From NCBI GenBank assembly GCA_009841235.1, contig VXMH01000117.1, positions 1 to 37,076 of the forward strand: a stretch of 37,076 bases of DNA. Direction: 5' to 3'. The DNA comes from Caldilineaceae bacterium SB0661_bin_32 (GTDB lineage: Bacteria > Chloroflexota > Anaerolineae > Caldilineales > Caldilineaceae). Positions within the stretch are counted from its first letter, which is position 1. Each line of letters opens with the position of its first letter. Below the pieces are notes generated by a model that worked only from the letters and a program-made list of their open reading frames with translations, did no database searches and had not been told where the DNA came from. Both the position numbers and the translations under genes were made by a program. This document shows, piece after piece, positions 1 through 7,114 of this stretch.

Positions 1-140
1 AGGCTCAGGCTGCCCGTCGGGATCGAGGCCACGTCCAGACGGGTCGCCTCACCCAGCCTCATGATGACCCCTTCGCCGTAACGTTTGTTGAGGGTGGCGA
101 GGGTTGTATCCAATGCTTTCTGACGACCGGTATCCGCCAT
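1..140 (-). CDS. recA: RecA recombinase, N-terminal fragment (cut by window edge)
   Basis: The first 46 codons of a minus-strand gene are visible, starting at the ATG at 140-138 and running off the left edge of the window. The translation begins MADTGRQKALDTTL and continues through NKRYGEGVIMRLGE to IPTGSLS. This is the characteristic RecA N-terminal helix followed by the start of the ATPase core (family pattern: KxFGKGSIMRLGE, then STGSLSLD). RecA is the cytoplasmic DNA strand-exchange ATPase of homologous recombination and the co-protease that triggers LexA self-cleavage. A GGAG ribosome-binding site sits 7 bases before the ATG. The Walker A motif lies beyond the window. Identification is confident even though only about an eighth of the protein is present. 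Confidence 0.93.
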   Translation of the reverse strand, partial: MADTGRQKALDTTLATLNKRYGEGVIMRLGEATRLDVASIPTGSLS

Positions 141-172
141 CGCAGGCTCCAGTGCTCTACCGGCCCAGAGCC

Positions 173-184
173 GAATAGAGGTTC
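173..184. promoter_or_regulatory. Candidate LexA (SOS) box before recA
   Basis: The 12-mer GAATAGAGGTTC is one mismatch from the GAAC-N4-GTTC palindrome bound by Gram-positive-type LexA. It lies 33 bases before the recA start. On the minus strand it sits just after an extended -10-like element (TGG-TATCAA, 193-201), so a bound repressor would cover the start point of that promoter. The sequence match is seen; LexA binding is inferred. A one-off 12-mer match of this quality could be chance. Confidence 0.35.
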
Positions 185-322
185 CAAAAAGATTGATACC
201 ACCGTGATAGAGCTTCGCTGAATCGGTGGTTGCATCATCTTATCGCTGCCATATAGCAGCAGATCACGGCGACCAATTATGCAGCTTGGCTACTTGGTGG
301 CAGAGTTATGACTCTGTTTCCA

Positions 323-351
323 AGTGTACTGTATGTGCAAGGAGTATGCAA
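323..351 (-). promoter_or_regulatory. Candidate sigma-70-type promoter for recA
   Basis: On the minus strand TTGCAT (351-346) and TACACT (328-323) are separated by exactly 17 bases. This is a good -35/-10 pair pointing at recA with a leader of about 175 bases. It would also separate recA expression from dnaA readthrough. Confidence 0.4.
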
Positions 352-547
352 GCGCCCTAAAAGAGAGGAAACATGATACGGGTTCGGTGGGCATTGCCAG
401 CAAACCAATTTCAGATGGCGCGGATATCGATCGGAAGGCGTTGACGTGCCGGGTCTGTGGGAGGCCGAGCGGTTCGACGGGCGCAGATCTCCTCCAACTT
501 ACAGTTTAATTGTCTCTTGATCTTTGTCACTTGCTTTTGCCTGGTCA

Positions 548-2227
548 TCATGAACCGGGCGGCTCGTATATCTTCTCCCGCAAGGTCACGACTTCTCTGC
601 GAACCCCTTCATCCCGTTCAATATCCTGGGCAACTTTTTCCACGCCGTGGCGAACGGTGCTGTGATCCCGCCCACCCAGCAGTTCGCCGATATTGATCAG
701 CGACAGACCGTTTTCTTCTCGCAGCAGGTACATTGCCATTTGACGGGCGTTGGCGATCTCCTTCGTGCGCGATCGTCCGAGCAGAGCTTCTTCGGTCAGA
801 TGGAAATGCCTGGCAACAATCTGTACGACGCTGGCGGCTTCGCGGGGTCGCCGCTGTGGTACGAGCGTGTCCAGTATGCCTTCGGCCACGGATCGGTCCA
901 ACTGCCTGTCGTGGAAGGGGGCCTGAATAATGAGACGATTGAGCGCGCCTTCCAACTCTCGGATGTTGCTCTCCACCCGTTCTGCGATCAGCATCAGCAC
1001 GTCGGTCGAGATGGTCTGGTTGATCGACTGGGCCTTCGATTGCAAAATGGCGACGCGGGTTTCCAGATCCGGTTGCGAGATATCGGCCTGCAGGCCCCCT
1101 TCGAAACGGCTGCGCAGGCGGGCTTCCAGGGTCGCGATCTCCTTCGGTGGTCGATCACTGCTGATCACCACCTGACGGCCGCCGGCGTGGAGATGATTAA
1201 AGGTGTGGAAGAACTCTTCTTGCGTACTTTCTTTGCCGCCGATAAACTGAATATCATCGATCAGAAGAAGGTCCACTTGGCGGTATTTGTTGCGATACTC
1301 TTCGGTGTTCTGCTGGCGAATGGCGCTGATGAGATCATTTGTAAACTGTTCCGACGAACAGTAAAGCACCTGCATTCCGTGTCTTGTCATGGCGTGGCCA
1401 ATCGCGTGGAGGAGATGTGTTTTCCCCAAGCCGACACCTCCATACACAAAGAGCGGGTTGAAGCGATGACCAGGTTGTTCCACAATGGACTGGGCCGCGG
1501 CGTGGGCCAGACGGTTATGGTTTCCGACCACGAAGGTGTCGAAGGTATAGCGGGGATTGAACACGCCGCTTTGAAGCGCCGCGTCTGACCGGGTTACGGC
1601 AGCCGCAGCGGGGGTCTGAACCGCATCGCGGCGGCGCGAGGGATTGGTCTGTACACGACCGGCCGGATTGGCGCTGCCAGCGACGGTGGAGCCGACTTGG
1701 GCGGGCTTCGACGTTGTTTCAGGTGCAGCGTGCGACACATCCGCATACAGAGGCGCCGACTCCGGCGATTCGGACCGCTTCTGCGGTTGGGGGCGCACTT
1801 CAAAGAAGACCTGCACCGAACGACCAGTCAACTGATTCAGAATGCCTTTGATCTTTTTGCGCAGGCGGCTCTGCAGCCAATCTCGGGCCCAGGCATGGGG
1901 CGCGCCAACAATGAATTCACCTTCTTTGTAGCCGATGATGGATGTGTCGCGCACCCACGTTTCAAAGGTGGTGGCAGGCATCTGCAACGCCAGTTCGTGC
2001 AGCGTTTTCTGCCAGATATCTTCGGGATTCAAATCCTCGTCAACTGCCTGAATCTGCTCGTCAGCGGAGGCGGCTTCCGTCTGTAATTCGGATTGCTCTG
2101 CTTGTTCTGCTCTCTTCTGATCTTCCGGCGGGGTCTCGGTTGACCGGGGCGAAGAAGGCTGAGCGCGTTCGTACAGTGGGTTGTCACTGCGACGTGATGA
2201 GGATACGGATTGCCAGTCTGTATTCAA
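548..2227 (-). CDS. dnaA: Chromosomal replication initiator DnaA
   Basis: DnaA binds DnaA boxes at oriC, oligomerises with ATP and opens the origin. All four domains are visible in the 559-residue protein. Domain I runs from about residue 68 to 145 (IWQKTLHELALQM onward) and is followed by a low-complexity linker to about 218. The AAA+ core carries Walker A GGVGLGKT at 263-270, Walker B LLLIDD at 320-325 and SRFEGG near 373. The C-terminal DNA-binding domain has GRDHSTV at 519-525. Residues 1-67 are an unusual acidic/Ser/Gln-rich extension before domain I. The start is TTG at 2227; the best support is AAGGAG 8 bases upstream, and no methionine occurs again until residue 83, inside domain I. 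The gene is not followed by dnaN; recA lies downstream on the same strand. Confidence 0.97.
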   Translation of the reverse strand: MNTDWQSVSSSRRSDNPLYERAQPSSPRSTETPPEDQKRAEQAEQSELQTEAASADEQIQAVDEDLNPEDIWQKTLHELALQMPATTFETWVRDTSIIGYKEGEFIVGAPHAWARDWLQSRLRKKIKGILNQLTGRSVQVFFEVRPQPQKRSESPESAPLYADVSHAAPETTSKPAQVGSTVAGSANPAGRVQTNPSRRRDAVQTPAAAAVTRSDAALQSGVFNPRYTFDTFVVGNHNRLAHAAAQSIVEQPGHRFNPLFVYGGVGLGKTHLLHAIGHAMTRHGMQVLYCSSEQFTNDLISAIRQQNTEEYRNKYRQVDLLLIDDIQFIGGKESTQEEFFHTFNHLHAGGRQVVISSDRPPKEIATLEARLRSRFEGGLQADISQPDLETRVAILQSKAQSINQTISTDVLMLIAERVESNIRELEGALNRLIIQAPFHDRQLDRSVAEGILDTLVPQRRPREAASVVQIVARHFHLTEEALLGRSRTKEIANARQMAMYLLREENGLSLINIGELLGGRDHSTVRHGVEKVAQDIERDEGVRREVVTLREKIYEPPGS

Positions 2228-2572
2228 AACAACTCCTTTTCACTCTCCTGTTCCTCAATAAATGACGAAGCGCAAGAGATTTTTGTTCGCGCAGATACAG
2301 AAAAACAGGCGAAAGGGAGGGCAAGAGATAAACGAAATCGCAAGCAGTTCAGTCTGGCTGTTGGTGGGGAAACTGCAAGACAGACAACCAACCTGTCCGA
2401 CTGGCTTCAGGACCGCTGGAATCTGTGTCAATCGAACGCCTGCTATGCCTCTTCGCTACACTTGTATGAATAAGTAGTGTATCAAATATGGCAGTGGCAG
2501 ACAATCGCAGTGAAGATGAAAGGCCCGAACAATCCGCCCGTGAAACACTTAAGAGAAGTCTGATTCTTACTA

Positions 2573-2602
2573 TATATAGCGCCTGGTGAGGATTTCATTC
2601 AA
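2573..2602 (-). promoter_or_regulatory. Candidate dnaA promoter
   Basis: On the minus strand TTGAAT (2602-2597) and TATATA (2578-2573) are 18 bases apart, pointing at dnaA with a leader of about 340 bases. The -10 overlaps the AT-rich stretch of the putative origin. Confidence 0.45.
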
Positions 2603-2698
2603 TATAGGCGAATTTCTACTACGCTGACGGGATCAATACGTTTTGAAATTTCGGGGTGAGTAGGGAGATCATTTTCTGTTCGTAGACAAACAGTAGAG

Positions 2699-2760
2699 TT
2701 ATCCGCATCATTGCAGCAGTTATCCCGAATTGCCGAAAGTTATCCCCATGGTTTTCCCCA
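2699..2760 (+). repeat. Four phased DnaA-box-like 9-mers
   Basis: TTATCCGCA (2699-2707), TTATCCCGA (2720-2728), TTATCCCCA (2740-2748) and TTTTCCCCA (2752-2760) all lie in the same orientation. They resemble the consensus TTATNCACA with one to three mismatches. The first three start 21 and 20 bases apart, two helical turns, so bound DnaA would line up on one DNA face. Confidence 0.6.
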
Positions 2761-2786
2761 GTTCGTAAGCTTTGGCGGCGTCAAGA

Positions 2787-3935
2787 ATGGCACAGTATTT
2801 CAATTTTCGGGTTGAGACAGCCGAAGGATATTGGGGGCGCGCAGGTTTTCTACGCAAATGGTGGCGTATCTACGCCGACGATTCGCGCTGGACACCGCCG
2901 GCGTGGAGCCGGTTGCGGCAGGCGGTCTTGTCCAAGCAGTTCGCGCACCTGGAACGCAGCCGACCCCATTATGTGGTAGTTGAAGCTCTCCCGCGGCGCC
3001 GGCAGGCCAATGTCAGCGATCAGCCGTTCCCGAACATCAATCAGGGGGTTCTGATGGAGGAGCCGGTTGCGGCCGCGGTTGTTCTGATCGACCCGCGCCG
3101 CACCGACAGCACTGCGCATCTTGCAATGCTGCACGCAGCCAATAACCGAGAGAGCCTGGAGCGTCTTTTGCACGCGGTGCAGGAGCATGTCGGGCATGAG
3201 GGAATTCGCCGTCTGATTCTGCCCGTTGGGCTGTCTCCCTACCTGGGAACAGGCGTGCTGCAGGATCAGTTCCATCTTGAGCCGCCATTGCACGCGCCGT
3301 ATGCTCCACCCTATGTGCCTGAGCTGTTTTCGACCGTTTGCCGGCCGTTGGGACGCAGTCTGCTTTTCACAATGAAGCCGGGCGCATACACAGATGTAGG
3401 GGCGCCGGTTCCCGGCCCGGCAATCATTCATCCCCTGAACCCGAACCAACTGGCTGCTGACTTGCTGCCGCTTTTCAGCCAGACAGTGCCTGCATGGGCA
3501 GATTTCCCGCTCCCGGATGGGCCGGAGACGCAGTTTTTGCTCTGGTGGATCCTGCGCCGCCCGGTGCTGGCATGGATGGCGGAGGTCGATGGCAGACCAG
3601 TAGGCTATCTTCTGGCACAGCCAGACGGCAGCGGCCCCCTGCGCCGCAGTCGCGGCGGACGCTCTCTGCTGGGGCGCTTGCTGCTGCAGTCCCTAGAACT
3701 GCGGCAGCCGCGTTCTGTGCGCATCCTGTTTATGGGGGTTGATCAGGAGTATCGACAGCGGGGAATCGGCAGACAGTTGTGGCAGCAGATGCTGTCGGCG
3801 GGCCCCGCGAGCGGTTGGCAGACGGTGACAGCGGGGCCGCTGCCCTCAACCGCCCGCGCCGGCTCGGCCTTCCTGAAAGCCATGGGGCTCTTGAGCCGGG
3901 AGACGTATCTGCTGCACCGCTATGACTTGGACTGA
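2787..3935 (+). CDS. GNAT-family N-acetyltransferase domain protein
   Basis: The 382-residue protein ends in a GNAT fold. Residues about 265-380 contain PVGYLLAQ (beta-4) followed by RILFMGVDQEYRQRGIGRQL, in which RQRGIG (about 323-328) is the acetyl-CoA pyrophosphate-binding R/Q-x-x-G-x-G/A motif. The N-terminal two thirds look like a degenerate second GNAT-like half, with an aromatic-rich N-terminus (GYWGRAGFLRKWWRIY). GNAT enzymes transfer an acetyl group from acetyl-CoA to an amine; the substrate here is unknown. I chose ATG 2787 over the in-frame TTG 2772; neither has a convincing ribosome-binding site. The gene faces away from dnaA and converges on the DUF3048 gene. Confidence 0.75.
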   Translation: MAQYFNFRVETAEGYWGRAGFLRKWWRIYADDSRWTPPAWSRLRQAVLSKQFAHLERSRPHYVVVEALPRRRQANVSDQPFPNINQGVLMEEPVAAAVVLIDPRRTDSTAHLAMLHAANNRESLERLLHAVQEHVGHEGIRRLILPVGLSPYLGTGVLQDQFHLEPPLHAPYAPPYVPELFSTVCRPLGRSLLFTMKPGAYTDVGAPVPGPAIIHPLNPNQLAADLLPLFSQTVPAWADFPLPDGPETQFLLWWILRRPVLAWMAEVDGRPVGYLLAQPDGSGPLRRSRGGRSLLGRLLLQSLELRQPRSVRILFMGVDQEYRQRGIGRQLWQQMLSAGPASGWQTVTAGPLPSTARAGSAFLKAMGLLSRETYLLHRYDLD

Positions 3936-3948
3936 GGCTGTGCCGTCA

Positions 3949-3968
3949 GCTCGGCCTGGCAGCCGAGC
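3949..3968. terminator. Hairpin between convergent genes
   Basis: GCTCGGC (3949-3955), a six-base loop and GCCGAGC (3962-3968) form a perfect 7-bp stem in the 57-base gap between two convergent genes. There is no T-run on either side, so it is at best a weak bidirectional terminator. Confidence 0.35.
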
Positions 3969-3992
3969 CTCCAAAGTGTTGCGATGCGGCGT

Positions 3993-5549
3993 TTACTCAT
4001 AGGCGATCTCGTATGAAAGTGGGACGATGCTGATCCACGACCGTCCCGGCTTCAGGGGAATCTCGACGCCGTCGGCCGCGAAGAAACGGGGCAGTTCCCC
4101 ACTCCTGTCGTTGCGCCAGGTCCCTTCATAAGCGAGACCGTCGCGGAAGATGATGGATCTCCCGGCGCCGAAGGGGTTGATAAGGAGGCTGAGGTTGCCG
4201 TAGGCGTCTTCCACGATATTTACAGGCGTGTGAAGCATGTACTGAACGATAACATTTTCGACCGCGATCTGCTGGCCGCTGTTGCTGTCCCGATGGACAA
4301 CACCCCCCAATGAACGCAGATAGCGCCCGCTGCCAGCGTCGTAGTGATAGGCAACCTGGCTGGCCGTGACTGAGGGATAAGGGATCCGGATCGAATTGGC
4401 GGACACGCCGCCGGCAGCCGAGCCGCCAAAGGTAAATCCCTGGATGGACGGCGCCCGCTCGACAGCCCAATCTGCAAGCCAGAGGCGCAGCTTCTCGCTG
4501 CTGGTACGCAGGCGCGTGCGATAGTCGTTGCCAACGGAGCGGGCGTAGCGGGTACTCTCCGGATCGTCCAGATCCAGGTCCAGATAGGGAAAGAGCGTAT
4601 TGTTGTTCTTGAGCTGATAGCGAACGCCGTCACTGGCCCCGGAGCAGAACAGGCCCGCGTCATACAGTGCGCCGAGGTAATAGTTGAGCAAGCGGGCGCT
4701 GCGCACGGGCCCGATTACCTCGCTGTCGGCGCCGTAGTAGACCGCGCTGAACCGTGTCAGGCTTAACCCTTCCATCAGAAATTCATACATTACATCGGCC
4801 TGGCTGATACCATACTGTGGACGGGCGGCGATATCGTTGTTGACGCAGACAATGACCGGCCGCAGCCCCCAGCGTGCGGCCTCCAAGGGTTGGCCCGTCA
4901 GTGGATTCACGCTACTGGGCGAGTCAAATCCTCCCTGGGCAGGCAGGGTGAGATCGACCTCGTCGATAGTGGGCGCGTCGATAGTGGCGGTTGGCGTCGG
5001 GGTTGGCGGAGCCTGGGCAACAGGCAGGCTCGAAGGCGGCAGGTTGCTCTGTGCGAAGTCGGCGCTGATCCAGCTTTCTCGATTAGCTCCCGCGGGGCAG
5101 CAGATCTTCAGCCAGTCGCTGGCCTTGTTGCGGGCTGTGATGCGGAATCGCTGCCCCGCCAGGACCTGACCGACAATGCCGTAAACGGTACCCGGCCCGG
5201 CCCGCAGGTTCAGCGTCTCGGTGAGTACGACCGCTTCCGGGTAGGCCGGCGTGGGTGTGTCGGTTGGGATGGGCGGGGGTGTGTCGGTTGGCGTGGATTG
5301 GGGCGCCGGCGTGAAGGTGGCGACCACCTGCAGCGTTTGGGCGGCGACCGGCTCGGTCGGGACCGCTTCGACCCCGCCATTGGGGCCGCCACCGGAATTC
5401 CACCAGAGCAAGGAGGTGTCAGACAGAGTTGGGCCAAACAGGAGTATACTGCCGATGTAAGCGACAACTGCGATGATTGCCAATGCGGCCGCAGCGATCG
5501 CAAGCCGCAGCCATTTCCCCGACAGTGGTGGACGAGGATTTTCAGCCAT
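3993..5549 (-). CDS. SH3-DUF3048 (YerB-like) membrane-anchored envelope protein
   Basis: The protein has 518 residues. An N-terminal membrane anchor (about 14-38) is followed by a Pro/Thr-rich linker with PTDTP repeats (about 80-103). A bacterial SH3 domain follows (about 106-166, LNLRAGPGTVYGIVGQVLAG, a typical wall- or peptide-binding fold). A second TP-rich linker leads to DUF3048 N- and C-terminal domains from about 215 to the end (NPLTGQPLE, VNNDIAARPQYGISQADV, IGPVRSAR). DUF3048 proteins such as B. subtilis YerB are extracytoplasmic; their biochemical role is poorly defined. The start is ATG 5549, with AGAGGAAA at good spacing; an upstream in-frame TTG at 5567 overlaps that site and is less likely. 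Two adjacent cysteines sit at the end of the SH3 domain (KICCPAG). Confidence 0.85.
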   Translation of the reverse strand: MAENPRPPLSGKWLRLAIAAAALAIIAVVAYIGSILLFGPTLSDTSLLWWNSGGGPNGGVEAVPTEPVAAQTLQVVATFTPAPQSTPTDTPPPIPTDTPTPAYPEAVVLTETLNLRAGPGTVYGIVGQVLAGQRFRITARNKASDWLKICCPAGANRESWISADFAQSNLPPSSLPVAQAPPTPTPTATIDAPTIDEVDLTLPAQGGFDSPSSVNPLTGQPLEAARWGLRPVIVCVNNDIAARPQYGISQADVMYEFLMEGLSLTRFSAVYYGADSEVIGPVRSARLLNYYLGALYDAGLFCSGASDGVRYQLKNNNTLFPYLDLDLDDPESTRYARSVGNDYRTRLRTSSEKLRLWLADWAVERAPSIQGFTFGGSAAGGVSANSIRIPYPSVTASQVAYHYDAGSGRYLRSLGGVVHRDSNSGQQIAVENVIVQYMLHTPVNIVEDAYGNLSLLINPFGAGRSIIFRDGLAYEGTWRNDRSGELPRFFAADGVEIPLKPGRSWISIVPLSYEIAYE

Positions 5550-5604
5550 AAAAATTTTCCTCTGCAAGTGTAATCAGGCGCGCCGCGCGCTCTTCTCCGA
5601 ATAA

Positions 5605-5633
5605 ATCATATCGACTGTATGTGGCTGCGTCAA
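5605..5633 (-). promoter_or_regulatory. Promoter for the DUF3048 gene
   Basis: TTGACG (5633-5628) and TATGAT (5610-5605) on the minus strand have a 17-base spacer and lie about 55 bases before the ATG at 5549. This is one of the best sigma-70-like matches in the window. Confidence 0.6.
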
Positions 5634-5782
5634 TTTCCGCGCATGCAGGGACCCGTAAGCGGAGGGGGGACTGCAGTGGTCAATGAATGGTGGAAGGTTG
5701 CAGGAGACGGCGCGGGAACGGCGCCTCAATTTTGGGGAGCAGGTGGGCAAATGGGACAGAAAGGAGGATGGTTCCAGACCAG

Positions 5783-5811
5783 TTGCCGCTAGGTGTGGTA
5801 GAAGATATAAT
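5783..5811 (+). promoter_or_regulatory. Promoter for the slipin operon
   Basis: TTGCCG (5783-5788), a 17-base spacer and a perfect TATAAT (5806-5811) lie about 50 bases before the slipin ATG. Confidence 0.6.
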
Positions 5812-5864
5812 GATACCGGGGACGCTGTCACGCGTTGGCGTGACCTATCGACAGGAGCCTATCG

Positions 5865-6638
5865 ATGGAAGGGCTACTCACAAACATTCCGATCTATATT
5901 GTCGCCGCGCTGCTGCGGGTCTGGCTTTTGCGGGCATCATTGCGCATTGTCAAGGAGTACGAGCGGGGGGTTATTTTCCGATTGGGGCGGGTGACGGGCG
6001 CTAAAGGGCCCGGCCTGTTCTGGTTGATCCCATTTATCGATCAGATGCGGCCGGTCGACCTGCGTGTCGTCACCTTGGATGTGCCGACGCAGGAGGCCAT
6101 AACGAAGGACAACGTGACTGTCAAAGTCAATGCCGTCTGCTATTTCAGGGTTCTGTCCCCCGAGGATGCAGTCATCAACGTGGCCAACTATCTTCTGGCG
6201 ACACAGCAGATCGCCCAGACGACGCTGCGCTCCGTTCTGGGGCAGAGTGAACTGGATGAGCTGCTGTCGGAGCGGGACCAGATCAACCAGCAACTTCAGC
6301 AGATCATCGACGAGCAGACCGAGCCGTGGGGTGTAAAGGTCAGTGTCGTCGAGGTGAAGGATGTGGAGCTGCCGCAGTCGATGCAGCGGGCCATGGCCCG
6401 CCAGGCGGAGGCGGAGCGGGAGAAGCGCGCCAAGATCATCCACGCTGAGGGTGAACTGCAGGCTTCGCAGACGCTGGCCGGGGCGGCCGAGGTCATGTCC
6501 AGTCAGGCCGGCGCGCTGCAGCTGCGCTATTTGCAGACTCTGACCGAGATCAGCGCCGAACACAACAGCACGCTTGTCTTTCCATTGCCGATAGAGCTGA
6601 TGGAGGCCCTGATGAGCAGGGGCGGAAATGGCAGATGA
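5865..6638 (+). CDS. Slipin (stomatin-like SPFH membrane protein)
   Basis: The 257-residue protein has an N-terminal membrane segment (about 8-30) followed by the SPFH/stomatin core: EYERGVIFRLGRV, KGPGLFWLIPFID, VDLRVVTLDVPTQEAITKDNV. A charged coiled-coil helix follows (RQAEAEREKRAKIIHAEGEL). The family forms membrane-associated oligomers that organise membrane microdomains. Prokaryotic slipins are often paired with an NfeD-type membrane protease; none is present here. The ATG at 5865 is preceded by ACAGGAG. Its stop overlaps the DUF971 start (ATGA-type overlap), so the two are translationally coupled. Confidence 0.92.
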   Translation: MEGLLTNIPIYIVAALLRVWLLRASLRIVKEYERGVIFRLGRVTGAKGPGLFWLIPFIDQMRPVDLRVVTLDVPTQEAITKDNVTVKVNAVCYFRVLSPEDAVINVANYLLATQQIAQTTLRSVLGQSELDELLSERDQINQQLQQIIDEQTEPWGVKVSVVEVKDVELPQSMQRAMARQAEAEREKRAKIIHAEGELQASQTLAGAAEVMSSQAGALQLRYLQTLTEISAEHNSTLVFPLPIELMEALMSRGGNGR

Positions 6639-7006
6639 GCCTGGCGCAGACCCGTGATGCCTGTCAGCCGACCGACCTGACCGTTGACACGTCGGCGGGA
6701 GAGTTTACCATCGATTGGGCGGATGGGCATCGCAGCGTATACCGTCTGGCGTGGATGCGAAGCGTCTGTCCGTGTGCGTCCTGCCGGGAGGACAGACGCC
6801 AGGCCGAGGCGGACCCGCTGCGTTTGGCCGTAGGCCCGCCTCCCGATCCGAAGGTCGACAGCGCAGAGCTGGTGGGCAACTACGCAATCCGCTTTACCTG
6901 GGCCGATGGCCACGGTAATGGCATTTACGGCTTTTCCTCATTGCGGGCATCGTGTCCATGCTCGACCTGCAATCAGGTCGAGCCGGGCGACCTTCTCGGC
7001 AGTTGA
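6635..7006 (+). CDS. DUF971 (GBBH-like N-terminal domain) protein
   Basis: The 123-residue single-domain protein matches the gamma-butyrobetaine-hydroxylase-like N-terminal (DUF971) family. It has a repeated pattern of W-A-D-G-H (FTIDWADGHRSVYRLAWMR and later IRFTWADGHGNGIYGFSSLR), each followed by a cysteine pair. CPCASC (about 47-52) and CPCSTC (near 109-114) suggest metal or Fe-S-related binding. Stand-alone DUF971 proteins are often linked to Fe-S or cofactor maturation, but the exact role is unsettled. The start codon overlaps the slipin stop by 4 bases. Confidence 0.85.
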   Translation: MSLAQTRDACQPTDLTVDTSAGEFTIDWADGHRSVYRLAWMRSVCPCASCREDRRQAEADPLRLAVGPPPDPKVDSAELVGNYAIRFTWADGHGNGIYGFSSLRASCPCSTCNQVEPGDLLGS

Positions 7007-7009
7007 GCG

Positions 7010-7035
7010 GCGGCAGCGAACTTTCGCGCTGCCGC
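7010..7035 (+). terminator. Hairpin after the slipin-DUF971 operon
   Basis: GCGGCAGCG (7010-7018), an eight-base loop and CGCTGCCGC (7027-7035) form a perfect 9-bp GC-rich stem beginning 3 bases after the DUF971 stop. It is followed by TTTGCCAGTTGTTT. The T-run is short, so termination may be partial. Confidence 0.5.
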
Positions 7036-7114
7036 TTTGCCAGTTGTTTCGACACGAGGCGGCCTGCGGTAGAGAAGTATGGCCGGTACAGACCGGCGCG
7101 GGAAGACGCCGATA

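Larger units (their letters stand above)
141..547. other. dnaA-recA intergenic region
   Basis: This 407-base gap lies between the dnaA stop and the recA start, both genes on the minus strand. It holds a candidate recA promoter, a LexA-box-like palindrome and two short inverted repeats: 245-260, with a 5-bp stem, and 301-316, CAGAGT-TATG-ACTCTG. Neither repeat has a proper U-tract. The two short plus-strand reading frames (324-509, 457-696) have no ribosome-binding site or recognisable domain, so I do not call them genes. Confidence 0.6.
2228..2786. other. Candidate replication origin (oriC) upstream of dnaA
   Basis: This is 559 bases of non-coding DNA between the divergent dnaA and acetyltransferase genes. 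The right end carries four DnaA-box-like 9-mers on one strand (2699-2760). The middle is AT-rich (TACTATATATAG around 2569-2580, and 2591-2632) and could be the unwinding element. Bacterial origins commonly sit next to dnaA, so this is the natural oriC candidate. Short frames at 2210-2473 and 2262-2477 resemble no protein and are not called. GC skew across the genome would be needed to confirm the assignment. Confidence 0.55.
5550..5864. promoter_or_regulatory. Divergent promoter region
   Basis: This 315-base gap separates the divergent DUF3048 and slipin genes. It contains one good promoter in each direction, annotated separately. Overlapping short frames (5574-5831, 5683-5994, 5687-6004) have no supporting signals. 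Confidence 0.6.

Noticed and set aside
647..1588. 313-codon plus-strand frame antisense to dnaA
   Set aside because: Lies wholly within dnaA, has no ribosome-binding site, and reads as a typical high-GC antisense shadow.
2210..2477. Two short plus-strand frames in the putative origin
   Set aside because: No family likeness, no good ribosome-binding site, and they lie in a region with origin features.
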